Positions 34,170 to 47,600 of a stretch of 64,000 bases of DNA are shown in pieces (the stretch's first letter is position 1; each line of letters begins with the position of its first letter). The notes beneath the pieces are model-generated. The model had not been told where the DNA came from. It did no database searches and saw nothing but the letters and a program-made list of their open reading frames with translations. The stretch spans positions 431,776 through 495,775 of the forward strand of contig VZSE01002451.1 in NCBI GenBank assembly GCA_013398275.1, written 5' to 3'. The stretch is from Promerops cafer (taxonomy: Eukaryota > Chordata > Aves > Passeriformes > Nectariniidae). The position numbers and the translations under genes were made by a program.

Positions 34170-37100
34170 CCAGGACGGGGACAGGGCTCACGCTGGACTG
34201 GCACCAGCAGGATTCGGGCGTCCCTTCCCCATTAAACAAGGGCTTGGAAAACTGAGAAGGTCCTGGTTCTTGGGAGAGGCTGCTACTGTGGAATTTGTTG
34301 CCGTGCCACCGGCTCAGAGGGACAGCGGCCACTTGTCCATCCTGCCCTTGGAAGAGCTGACCTTCATCACCTCAAAGAGCGCCTTTGCCAGCTCCATCCT
34401 CCCCCGCTGGTCATGGCTTTGGACGGCTGGGTCATGCCCAGAGTGTGCTTATGGCAGACAGCCCTCAGCTCCACAGGTGCCGGCTGGGAATTCCTCGTCT
34501 TTCTTAACCCCCTGCTCCATCTCTGCCTCGGCGTTTCTTCAGCCTCACCTGCCCAAAGCGGTGTCTGCAGGAGGCACCACAAGGTCTCAGGGGAGCCAGG
34601 TCAATGACCTGCTCAAAGCACTCGCTGCCAAATGTTTTCTGTTTGTCCCCGAGGAGCTGCAGTTTGGGAATCCATCATCCAGGTCAAACTCCACAGCTTG
34701 GCCCAGGAGTTTCATCCACCAGGAACAGTTCCTGCACAGTGTCCATCCTCATGTAACAGTAAAAAATAGTAAATAGAGCCAGGACAGGACAAAATGAGTC
34801 CTTGAAAGCAATGAGCCCATCTGCTTCCCCTTCCAGGCTCAGTCTTGGGGCAGCATGTCCCGAGTGTTCAGGGGCAGAACCACTTGGAGGGTGCCTGAAG
34901 GAGGGCTGAGAGATCAAAAGCCACCTTCTTAGCTCATTCCAGCTTTCTCCTGTCCAGTCTGGCAGACAGACGTGGCCTGACACTCAGAGACCACCTCCAC
35001 ACTGCACTTTTCAGCCCCCTCCCTCAGCTCAGAGGGACTTTAACATCTCTGGAGCACATAGTAAAGTACTCCACTGGAGGAGGAGACAGCACTTCAATGA
35101 AGAGTTAAATAATCCTCTTTAAATACAGGGAAATAAGAATGAATCCTTATTTTTAAAATGGGATTTGAAGAAATCTTCACAATTCTTCTCTAATGTGAAG
35201 TCCTCATGTGCACTCCTGTTTACAGAGGGCTGGAAATGGGCAAAAGCAAGGAATTAAAGAGCACATCTTTGATGCTCCGGGTTACCTGGAAGCACTAAAG
35301 CCATTAAACAGTCGAGCCAGTTCTGCCGGGTGACTCAACGTCCTGTGTGCCCAGAGGGACCTGTGGGACTCCCTCAGCAGCTCAGTGCTAGAGCTGGGAT
35401 CTGGTTTCCTGGCTGACAGGTGGCAGCTTCCCTCCCAGAGCAGCCTTCACTGGTTTTGTCAGGCAATTACTTCTCCGGGCGTGTTTGTCACCACAATTAG
35501 GCACTGCAGACGCTGCTTGGGGAGGTGCTGAGCTGTCTGGGAGGCTGGAGGATCAGGATGGATCCCTGTGGGAAGGGAATTTGCTCACACCTTGGACAGC
35601 CACGTGCTGCTGTGTGTCCATGGGCACCTCCAGAGCCACCCTGCAAATCCCTTTGTCCATCTCCTGCTTGCCCAGGAATTGTGAGATTTTCACCAGGCAG
35701 GTCAGGACGGGAGGGTTGTCTCCATTTCTATGATTGGAGCCAGAGAAGTGAAACACATTTCCATGGGTGACTTATTACCCGCTGTGCTGATCAAAGGGAC
35801 AAAACCATCTTGGATTGATTCGCCGGGGCAGGGTTTAACCAGGAGGGTTTAAGGCTACACAGGAGATGTGGTCTGTGGGGAAAGCTGATCTCTTATTAAA
35901 AATCGGCAGACAGGACTGAATGCGGGGCTCAGCTCAGGGGTTATGTGCCTGAAAGCCTGTCTGGGCTCCTTATTTTTTCCAGCTGTGCTGGGAGAACCTA
36001 ATAAAGGCACTGCTGTCCCTGCAGCCTTTCCCCAAACTGCTCCCCCGCTGCTTTGCTGGGGCTGATTTATGGCATCGGGGCCTGAGAGGGGCGTGCCCCG
36101 CACACGGTGAGACCGACCCGTCTGGGGCCTCCTTCTGCCCCGAGGGGTTTCCGGGAGGAAAAATGCTGAGGATGGGGAGAAGATAAATGAAAGGCCAAGC
36201 AGGCAACAGCAGCTGTCTTGAATCAGTCCCTGGCACAGCACCAAAGAGATCAAGGGGTCAGTGTGAGAGTGGCCACTGGGCTGGTGGAAAAGGGTTCTTC
36301 CCTTTCCAGGGGCATCCCCAGGCAGCACCAGGCCACGGCTGGGGGAGAGAAGTCAGGGCAGGTGAGAGGCCAAGTCATTCAGTGCTCAAACCTCTCTCCA
36401 TCCTGCAGAGGATTTGCAGTTTGGGCTTGGGGTGGGTGCAGAGTGGTGGCACATCCCCTCCACCCGTGGACCGCTCCCACACAGCTTGCAGGGCCCTTGA
36501 CCCCACAGTGCTGGCTCACACCCTTGGCTCACTGATTTCATCCCCCCCAGTGACAGAACTGTAACTGCTGGACCATGTTTTTATGCCCCGTGGAGTGGTG
36601 GTTACAGGTCCTGCCTTTGATTTGCCCTGTGGGGAGTTGCTGGGGAATATCAAATCACTGCAGCTACCCCAGGTGCAGGTGCTCCCTCCGGGGTAACCCT
36701 CGGGTGCTTTCAGACAGCTCCTCCTGAGCAGACAACACTTTTTTTTTTTCCCCCCCCTGCCAGGACCTTGCTGTTTTCCAGCCCTGCCTGCAGAGGGGAG
36801 GGGACATTCCCTGAGGAATGGAGATGCTGGGTGCCACGGTGATGGTTGCCATGACAAGGGCTGCCACCATCTCCGTGGTCCTTGGGGACCAGAGCTGTCA
36901 GCGTGTGGCTGCAGGCAGTCCTGGGGACACGGGCAGCCAGGTGAGAGCTGGATGTGTGGGGGGAGCTGGACTTACTGATGCAGCTCTTCCCATCTCCCAG
37001 ACTGTCTGTGCCCGCTGGGAAGCAGCTCCTTGCACAGGGACTTTGCACAGGAGGGTCCAGGACAGCCAGCTCAAGCTGGGAGCAGCCTGGGGTGGAAGCA

Positions 37101-39600
37101 GGGGCTGTGCTGAGCAGCCAGCACGGAGCACTCGCTGCCCGCAGGCAGGTGAGCCTGGCAGGAGCCCAGCAGTGACCACCTTACCTCTGCCTGCATCCTC
37201 AGGCCTTTGCCCTTTTCAGGGGATGCTTGGACAACCCTTCCCATTAGTTTTGCTCTGTTTCACCTGCAAGCAAGTGGATGCACTTCATGGATGAGGGCAG
37301 CTGGGTTTGAGTCCTTTTAGGTGCCAGGAGCTCCTTGTATCCTCAAAAAAAAATCATACTCTGCTGCTTAAAAGCCAGTTTTTCCTCTAGCAGCATCAGC
37401 AGCACATTGCAGAGCCAGTGCAGGTAGGAGCCCTTCCCTCAGTACCCATTCCTGGAGCCGTCTTCATCTTGGCAGCTTCCCCATGGAGAACCAGAACAAA
37501 GCTTAGAGGGCTCAAAGCAGACAGGGAAGGCTTTAGTCTGAAACAGTCCACCTTGGCTAGGGATGAACAGCAGGAATCCACATGGCTTCTCTCCTTTATA
37601 CAGCTGAGTGAGGAACAGGCAGCTTGAAAGAGGTCAAGGCATCTTGGTAATTGGTGGGGAACTTTCAGATTACACTTGAGTGGGGAGGTTGTGACACTGC
37701 TGCCCTTCACTGCAGCTGGCAGCAGGTGACTGGTGAGTGTGCTCAAGCCTGCAGGGATAATCAACTCTTCATGGCCTGCTGTGGCCAGAGCTGCTCCTGG
37801 AGGAGGCTGGCTGGGCTCTCACTGGGTCCTGGGTCCTCCTCCCTCCCCTGCAGTGTGGGCTCCCTTTGGTGAAGATGTGCCACTGTTGCTGTATCACTTG
37901 CTGAGGTGAGTGGCTCTGGTGCTGGCACAATCAGCCTGGCCCTCAGGGGGTTTCTCAAACTGGGGGAACATCAGGAGCAGCCAGGAGCCTGCAATTCCCA
38001 TGACAGTGGCTGATGGGACCTGGGGAGGCCCAGGAGCAAAGGACGAGAGAGAGAAACTGCTGGAATTGTACCATGCCTTGCCTGGGATAGATAGGGACAA
38101 CAGGAAGCATGACAGAGAGGATTCCCTGTCCTCTCTCTGCCTGGCTGAACACAGAGACTTAAAGGAGGGGGGCAATGACACTGCAATTGAGCAGTAATTA
38201 ACAATTTTTAGCTGGGACTTTAGAGAAATTACATACATAAGAGGATGCAAGATCCTGCACATCCTCCCAAGGAAGGTGTGATGGCACACACGGCTCACTC
38301 AGGGTTAAACACATCCTTTCCAACTCTGCTACTACTTAGAGGAGTTGCACATACCTGTTATGGGTGGTGTTACCACACCTGAGTAGCCCCAGGTCCACAA
38401 CTCCACAGAGAACTGGGTCTGAAAAAGTGCTACCATAGCAAAGATGAGCAGGGAATGAAAACCTGGAGGCAATGGAGAAAGTGAGATGAGCAGAAAATGT
38501 CTGCAGCAACAAAAGCTGGCCATAAAAATGTACTGAGAGCACGTTGGCTCTCCTAGAGTTAAGTTTATCAGGTCTTGTACAAGTGTTTAGACCAGACAGG
38601 AATAATTAAATCTAGGTGTAATTACATGTTAGTTGTGGCTGATTAAGTATGCTAATTAATCTGCAATTATCATTTGGTAAGGGGAGATAATGGAACACAG
38701 GTAAAACTGCAGCAATTTAAGGAAATCCTGGCTATTGTTCCCAAGGAGGAGGTCTCTGAAGGGAAATGCCTGAGCAGTGATGTGGGTGAGGGAGGGTACA
38801 GAAATGCTGCTGGGGCAGCAAAGGAGGGTTGTGAAATGCAGCCCAAGCCAAGGCCAGCACAGAGTGTGATTAAAGCTATGAAGGGCTTTGGCATCTGAAC
38901 TGTAGCTTCAGCAGGGCTGAGGCACTTGGCAGCCTGGCTTGCTCCCTGGGAAAAGAGCAGCATGCACCCTGGGAGAAGGTGTACCAGCTGTGAGCAGGGA
39001 GGGGCAGGAACACCTCCCACAGCTTACAGAGCTGCCATGAAGGCATTTATCTAGGAGACAGAAGAGGTGGGTGTGAAACTCCTCAGGCTGAAGAGTGCAC
39101 TGAGCCTTCACTCTCACTTCTGGCTGCTCATTCAAGGCAGGGATTAGATTTATTAGCATGAAATGAGAAGAATGAAGTAACTACCCATTGCCAATGGGTA
39201 GCACCTAAATGCAAAATGGGAATTTGTCCTCCTTGGACAAAATGTCACGGGGGAAGAATGAAGTGGGGTGTGTGTGGGTGTGGGGGGGTCTGTGGGGGGG
39301 TGTGTGTGTGTGTAAAAAATCGGGACAATGGGCACCATGAGGCTGTGTGGAGCTAGTGGGGCATAACTGAAGGGTTAAAGGCTCAGCTATGAGGTGTTTC
39401 TTTTATTGCAGGTGTGTCTTGGGGAAAAGATAAGCGAAGGCTCCCAGACTTCAAAGACACTCCTACAAACATCACCTCCCACCACCTCCCTCACAATGCC
39501 CTGGGTTTCCTGCCCAGACTTTTCTCAGTAATTGCTGGCCATGTGGAACGACAGGAGAAGCATGAGAGAAATGATAAACTGCTGCTGAAAAGCAGGCAAT
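34170..39600. other. Intergenic stretch between PARS2 and DHCR24
   Basis: No exon of a known gene is visible. In human, TTC22 and LEXM lie between PARS2 and DHCR24; I see no TPR or other recognisable exon of either here. AT-rich patches with TAAT cores occur at about 38580-38680. A GT/G-rich run lies at 39264-39313. Confidence 0.5.
39264..39313. repeat. GT/G-rich low-complexity run
   Basis: Alternating ggggtgtgtgtgggtgtggg and (tg)n on the plus strand, about 50 bp. Its runs of four or more guanines could form a G-quadruplex. Confidence 0.75.
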
Positions 39601-39644
39601 CACTCACTCAAAGACACCCCTTGGAACAGTACGCCGGCCAGAGC

Positions 39645-41687
39645 TTTATTTTCAACAGCCCATACAACCAAAAACCAAGAGCAACAGCAATGGTGTGTGT
39701 GCATGTGTGTGACTGATACAGTGCAGTACCCAATCACGGCATACAAAGTTTGCCAATAAATTAAGGAGTGAAAAAACAAACACAGTGCATACCTAAAGAT
39801 CATCAGTACATAAGTGAAACACAGCCTAAGTTAGAAGTATTTGCATATCCTCTAGCTGTTTTAACATTGCCCTTTCAAAGCTAACCAAACCATTCTTGCT
39901 CTGTGCAGGCTATCATACAAGCACTGGGCCAAATCGTAGCTTCACCCCAGGGGCAATTCCCTGGTAGGGCTAGGAAGGCAGGTCACACCCTGAGAATCAA
40001 CACTTGCCTTCCTGTGTACCCCTGGTGCAGCCAGGAGGCGTGGCAGGCACTCCTGGATCACTGACACAGCTCCAGGGCTCGGGCAGCACTGAGGACACTC
40101 TGCACTGGCCGTGTCTCCCCAGGGAATGCTGCCCCTGCGCAGGATTTCAGGGGGTACCTTACTTGCACACACTGTGCATCACTGAGTTACAGCCCAAGCT
40201 TATTCCTGCTACTGCTTTATCATTGGTTTCATCTGGACCTTTAACATCCATCTATCAATAAATAAAATCATTGGTTTAGCACACATAATAAAATTACACC
40301 TCCCACTGGTAACCTTTTGAGAAGTTCTCCGTGTTACTCCCTGCACAAGCCTCAAGAAAATGACTTTCTTTTCCCTCAGGCTCGGTAAGGTTTCAAGTAA
40401 CAATTTTCAGTACTGCTTGGACAAGACACAGGCTTGGTTTGGAACCCTGATTCTGGCTACAGGGTCAAAACATCTCCACACTTCTACACTCAACTGTATC
40501 AAGTCCACGACTGTGCCATTTTCACCTGTGAGCAGCAGAAGAGGGAACTAACAGTACTTGCTGTTATTTCCTCTCCAGGTGACTGAAACAGTCCTTTTAC
40601 AAAGCCTATCAACCTAACCCAGCTAAAATGAAAAGCAAAAATGTCACTCAAGTCAGAACCAAGGCCTGTGTGTATCAAGATTCACATCAAGAGTTCTCAT
40701 CCACAGCCACTTGCTCTAACAAACCTCCTATGGACGCAGCCTTGACTTCCTTCTCCTACAGGCCAGGACAGAAGTCTGAGATAAGCCCTATCTTCCTCCA
40801 ACTGAGTACTTATAAGGCACTAAAATTAAGCCACAACCAAAAAACCCCCAAAAACACAAACCCAAAAGAAACCCAAATAAACTGACCCACAAAGAAATTA
40901 AAATTTGGCTATATGAAATAGCAGCAACTTTTTTTTTCTCCCAGCGGTCTACAAAGCCAGAACATTGATACTTTGGGGCAAAAAAACCAATGCACTCTTG
41001 GCCAACTACGAAACACCTAAAAACCTACATCCATTCGCACTTGATAATCAAAAATCAGTACAAATCTGATAGGCACAAGTAAAAAGCATCTTCTTCACAC
41101 CTCAATGCTCAGCTTTCCAGCAGAAGCCATGCCTGGGGAGCTCAGCTGCCCTGCAGGACAAGGTGAGCAGCCCAGCACCACCATCCTGCAGCTGGAGGAT
41201 GATGGAGTGTGGATGAGCCACTGCAGAGCTGCTCCAGGATACTGACTGGAGGCAAATGTTTTTAACAACATGATTAATCAGACAACGTGTTCAGCTTTGG
41301 CACCTATTTCTGAGCCCTCCCTGCTCTTTTCAGAAGTCGTGTTAAATACAGCTGTGGTACACAGCTGGTGTAACTCCAGTGCCTTCATCCATTCCCATTA
41401 TTTTTCTTCTGCTTGGAAATAGGTGAACTCACCTATGTCACTACATTAGATACAAAGGCTAGCACTTCAGATTTCTTAAAAACAATCACTCTGAGTTTGG
41501 AAAACTGGTTTTAAAACATACGAAGAAATACTAAACATAAACGTGTAAAGCAGGAATTTATACCTTTAAACATCAATAAGAATGAGCTTATTTGGAGAGC
41601 AATAAAGCTTTTTTTTTTTTAAAGGATATACTGAATAGCTATAGGTAAATTCCTCTTTCCCTGATTGCTTGGTGAGCTCAGCCAGGC
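39645..41687 (-). other. DHCR24: DHCR24 3' UTR (predicted)
   Basis: The minus-strand AATAAA at 39645-39650 lies 2.04 kb past the stop codon. A 3' UTR of about 2 kb agrees with the long 3' UTR of mammalian DHCR24. An alternative signal at 39402-39407 would lengthen it by about 240 bp. No open frame of note lies inside. Confidence 0.5.
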
Positions 41688-44600
41688 TCAGTGCCTTGCA
41701 GCTTTGCAGATTTTGTCATACACTTCTGGAAAGGCATCCTTGCAATTCATCTGCTCCCTCAGCTTGTGGTACAACGAGCCATCAAACATATCCCAGAACT
41801 CCTCACGGGTCATGTAACAATCTGCATACAGCATCTGGAAACTGGAGAGAAGGGAAAAAGAAAAGACAGAGACTCAGAATTAATTGAGCCACGAGATTTG
41901 ATACAGAATATTAAAAAAAAATTCAGTGCAAGCTATGAATAGCAAATACTTAACAAAACAAAGGCATCAACAATGCTTTTTAAAAACAAGAAAATACAAT
42001 AGCTCACATGGATTAGGCTGGGACACTCAGCCAATTATGTTTTGTGGATTTAGTATTTTTTTCTGCCTATTTTCTTAGGATCCATGTAGGTACAGTCATA
42101 GAATCTCATATTTGCCTGCATTACAATATCCATTCAAGACAGATGTAACAATACATCCTTTGACTTTTTAATTTCTCTGGACATTGAGAATAGAACTAGG
42201 AAGGCAAGACACCACCAAATGAGACCAGGCCAAGAAGATAAATTCATAGTGTAAACAAAGCATGGTGTAACAAAGGTCCATTTACAAATTAAATCCTTCT
42301 TCAGCTGTGGACTCTTCCTCTCTTCCATAGTGGGCTCTCTAAGCTGCAGCTACCATCAGAGTAGAGCAGCAAAACACAACCTAACATAAAAGCTCTATTG
42401 TTTTCTGTAGTTACAAAACTGAAGATTAAGCATTTATCCCTTGTTCATTTCCCAGTGACAGGTAGAAAACAGACTAAACTTTGTCAGTAAAGAGCTTTAA
42501 ATTAAAATCTTAATTTCAAGTTAATGAAAAAAAAGCTTAAAATTAACTTTGGGCTGCTTTGTTCTCTGGCAAATCACTTCTTACAGCTCAAAGTCATTTT
42601 GCAGTCCCCAAATCATCTCGAAGCAGCCTTGCCATTATTGCTCAGCCACATGGGACGTGATCACTGTTAGACTGAGAAGTAGGTCAAAATAGAAATGGGG
42701 ATAAATTATACTGATGGTGTAAAAACACCGTGTAGTTGCTTTTTGTTCCTGAGAAAGCAGCCCGTGGCTGCTCCTCCACTGACACCACTCCAGCAAATTA
42801 GGCTGGCTCGAGTCCGTGACAGATGGTGGGCACACGCCTCACACCCACTGTGGTCCTGTGTAACAAGGACCCAGGCAGGGAAAAGGAAGCACTGGAGCAC
42901 AAGTTCTGAGGGAGGAAAGAATGGCAGCAGCACACAGGGACTGACTGCAGGGACAGCCAAGGCTGGCCCCCTGGGCAAGGACACCCTGGTGCAAGGACGG
43001 GGCAGAGCTGCTCCGTGATGCTGCAAGGACTGCAGGGAGAACACTCCCAAGGGCAGGCAGGGAAGCTGGCCAGACTTCTGGGATTCCTGAATGATGTATT
43101 CCAAGGATGGATTTTGTAGCAGTAGACTCTACTCCCAGGGCAAGCCTGGAGCTGCAAAGTGACCTGAAGTTACCCAGCTACACCGCAAGAACTTCAGCCA
43201 CTGTGTCCTTCTGTTTGGTTGGTTTTGCAATCAAATAATAAAGTGAAATAACATTTACAACTCACAAAAAATAGAAATTTAATTTAGTTTTCAATTATTG
43301 TGGTTGTTAAATTAATGCAACATTAAAGTTCTGTGGGATAAATAACTGATTAAACCACATGGGTGTGAATTATATGAGCTTATCACTATTCTGAGGAGTG
43401 GGGTCCTTACCCGTGCACACTTCTTACAAACTTTTCCATTTGCCTCATTGAAGCCCTGGCTTCAAATTGTTTGCTTTTGGGCTCTCCATAAGCTCCTATA
43501 TCCACGTAGAGTTCGGTTTCATCTCCTTTGGGATGGACCATACCAGGATTGTTGGGCAATGTGAAAGGACATAACCAAATAGGGTACACCTGCAGGGGCA
43601 GGAAAACACTTCATCACTTATTTTTTAACACAATTCTCCTTTAAGCTCTTTAATAAATGTGGCAAAATGAAGAGTTAAGAGAACTTTCTCCCAGTCTTGG
43701 ACTGAAACCCTTGCTTTCATCTCTTCCTTCCCAGCTGTCCTGGTGTTGTTTTTAGCTAGACTTTCTAATGACCATAACACAAATAGATTGAAAATGTCCT
43801 CCTACAATTACATCTCCTCCCCTTAAATATTTGAAATTAAAAGGCAAAAAAAAAAAAAAAAACCAACCCATAAACAGACCCTGATCTCAATGAGACAACT
43901 GAATAAACATTCTGAGCAAAAACAAAAGGAAGTGTTTTCTTTTCCAGGTCAGTCCAAAAATGGAAATTATCAAAATTGAAATTCTACACTAAAATATATT
44001 CAGAAATAAAAGCAAAGAAGGGAAATGAAGCTCCACAATAGGTGTTTAGTGAGACCACCAATCATTTCAGGTGAAGATCAGTTCAAATTTTAGTAAGCGA
44101 TAAAATCTTTTAGAAGTGTCAGCTTCTACCAAAGCTTGAATCTTTTATTTAATGCTTCTCTTTTTCAGAAAGCTGTGTTTATTTCTGCTGCAGCCTTGCA
44201 TCATGGACTCACAAAGCACAGCACCCCCCAGGACACAATAATGACCTTTTGCACAAGCAGGGTATCATGTCTTAAGGTCACCAGTCACAGCTGTTATCAC
44301 AGACATCCCAAGATTTGCTGCGTTTAAGATGTGTTCTTACATTAAGGTCAACGTGGAAGGTCTGGATTGATTTTTCAAGGCTCTTCATTGGCACCAACAT
44401 GTCCTGCACAACGTGGTGCTGCTCGTACAGCTTCCGAATGGCTTCTCCTTGGGTGAGCTTTAACAGAGAGATTTTGGGGGGGACCATCCAGCCAAACAGG
44501 TAACGGAACACAGGGTTATTGCCAAAAGGAATGATGTCCTTCAAAGAGGAGAGAACAAGAGTTTGACTGAAGAAGGGGTAAGTGGACCAAAAGAACACTT

Positions 44601-47600
44601 CAGAGTCCTCAGGGTGATATTAAGCCAGATTTTTAATAAATTTAATTGCTGATACTTTGCTGGAGTACTAAAATACAAGTCAGCAAATTAAAGGGGCCTG
44701 GGCTGCACCTGGCTACAGAGCCTTGCCCCAAGCCTCCTCTGGTTACCACTGATTCTCAGTTGTATGAATCACAACATACCCAGCCCCAAATAATTTCAGA
44801 GAATAAAGTTCAGAGAGCAACAGGCTATTATCTTCCAACAGCCAAGGGAGGAGTGCACCAGGAGCTAACCTTACACAGGTTTTGCAAGAATAACCAAATT
44901 TCTCAGTAACATTTTAAAGCTGCAAAATTTTAATTACTACCTGCACAGCCAACTGCTGTTTACCTTCTGCAGTAGCTGAAAGGATGTGGTACCTCACTCC
45001 AGAGATTCAAAATGCAGTAATAGGAATATTTCAGAATGTCAAATAAATTTTGTGTAAGTACACATGACAATAAACATATTTATGAAATTCTAAGTAATGA
45101 TCTGACTACATATTTACTTTAGGTGGGGCAGTTTTTCAGCCAGAATTTCACATGTTTTTTTCTGCCATCTGAATTTGAAAATCACTCAGTAGGTACAAAA
45201 ATTTGATGCTGAAATACATACTTAAGGTCTAAATTCAGAAAAGCACTGAACCAAAAATTAGGAGTTTCTGATGCAACGCCTTATATGTGAAGAAGTGTCT
45301 TTGGATTTGCTGCATCCAAATGCAGGACTTGTAAATTTGCCATAAATTCACCCTTTTTTCCTGCCATGAAAGACAGAAGTTGCTGCCAAGGGGAAGAAGG
45401 TACATTGTACCTACACTGTGAAAGGGCAGAGTACCTTCCTGCAGATACATTTGAATTTTGGAACTGGTCTTACTTGGAGCTCCCAGAAGATACTGCGAGT
45501 ATGTCTGTGGTAATAATGTCTGGAAGGAATGTACTCTACTCCAGTCCTGTCAGCTTTCAAATACTTCTCCACATGCTTAAAGAACCAGGGCTTGTAGTAG
45601 TTGCCAATTCTGTTTATCTGCAAGAAAACATGCATTCATTAGGTAACAGTTACACCTTGCTAGACAACAGAGTATGTCCCCAAATGCCCTTCCTGGGAGC
45701 AATCTGTATTACACCCTCTGGATAAGACTGCCACAAGAAATCTAGGGAGCCTTCACTCCCCAACCTGAAAGGCTCCTTCCAACCTTTCTTGCCATTAAGG
45801 TTTAAGTAAGGCTTGCCACTGACAAGCTATTTAAGAGCCCATGAATGTGACAGAACTGAATTCCTAAAATGCCAGTCTCTAAACCCACCATTAATCCAAA
45901 ATCTCACATGGCAGAGAGGAAACATCCAGGTGGAGGTTTACATGAACACTTAGCATGACCCTCCTGTGCATGCCCTGCTGTGTTTTTGTTAATATTAACA
46001 GAATTAAAAGCTTGCTGGGAAGAGAGTTACTCTGAATAACTGCAGTTCAAAGCAGCATTGTTCAGTCTATGAGAAAAGATCCTTCTCCTCCTCCTCAGCT
46101 ACTGCAGTGAGGAGTTTGTAGACCGAGTTATTTGCTAGAACAAGGAAATGAGTGGGTCATGTCTCATCAATGCAAGAGATTTAGAGAACAGACTCTGTTA
46201 CAGTAGGAAAGGGGTATACTTTAAAATATTCTGATGGATTGATCCAAATTTTAATCCTATGTTAAGAGATTGTTCCAATTTTATAATGGTTTTATCCTAG
46301 TACAGCTTCAGCTAGACTTTGGGAGTCCTTTTTTTCATTGTGAGTAACTTCCCTTTAGTTACCTTGCTTTGCTCAGCTTCATCAGTCAAGACTCCTGTCA
46401 TGATGACTGCTTCATCCAAGGAATACATAAGTCCTTCCACAAAACTATTCTCCTTTTTCTTAGACTCTTCAGAGAACTTCTCACAAATCTTCTGCAGTCC
46501 TCTTACTGGCTCGTAATGTATTTTGACATATTTCTTGGCAGGAATCATTTTTATTTCTGCTGCAACCAGGAAACCCAGAGTACCACAAGACCAAGGCACT
46601 GCATAAAATAGGTCTGAGTTTTCAGTCTGCAAAAAGTATGTCATACTAAATCATATATCCACACCAATAACTGTCAATGACATTGTAAATGATAGCAAAG
46701 TAACATTTTGTCTTACTGGTGAACATCTCACAAGGCTTCCATCAGCAAGAACAAGTTCATAGGCCACACAGGTGTGCTGAAAAAGTCCATAGATATGGGA
46801 TGAAGACTCAATGCCAGTTCCCATGATCAGGCCACCTTATCAAGAGAGCACACAACAAACCAAATGAAACACACTCCAAGATGTGGGTGATTTATGAAAG
46901 CAAAACCCCACTTTATAAGCTCTTCTAAGACTATTAAAAAAAACAAGGAAGTGCTTAAAACATAAATACCACAAAGAACATAAGGTTCAACAGAGCATTT
47001 CTAGAACCTTTAAAACAATGCAATGTTTTACTGCATTAAAAAAACCCTAATGAAAGTGCAGCAAAATCAGTGAGTCTCTTGTCATCAGCAGCCCTTACCT
47101 ACTGTGAGATCATCAAGCTCTGGTACCACAGGAATAGTCCAGCCCATGGGATTCAGGTGTGCAGTCAGCTGGCCCATGGACACCAAAGGCTCCACACGAA
47201 CAACCTAAAAAAGCAAAAAAAAAAAAACAACCCCACCCCCACGTTCTCAACAAACATAAATTAAGAGTTCAGCATTAATGGTGACAAAATATGGCTAACG
47301 GGATACACTTCCATCTGTTATCAGAACTCAGAGACTCACTTTCCTAAGAGAGCTACTAAAAATAGTGGGAACTGTTTAGTGATTCCTCCTCTGCCTCAAC
47401 ATCTTGTTGCTCAGTGCCCAAACCCATAAATCAATCTGGTCTTTTAGACTTCAGCACATAAAAGCCAAGCAATTCCATATGCTGGGTTTTTCAGATAGCA
47501 CAATCCAAGCACACACTGCAAACCCTTGAAATTTGATAGGTCTGCTACAAAATTTTCTTTTTTGTGGAATCTAATCCCTTCAGCTCTGAGTACTGTAAAG

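Noticed and set aside
42080..42330. Possible CR1 fragment (tcatagaatctcat) in DHCR24 intron
   Set aside because: Only a short word resembles the CR1 terminus and the rest does not follow the CR1 pattern.
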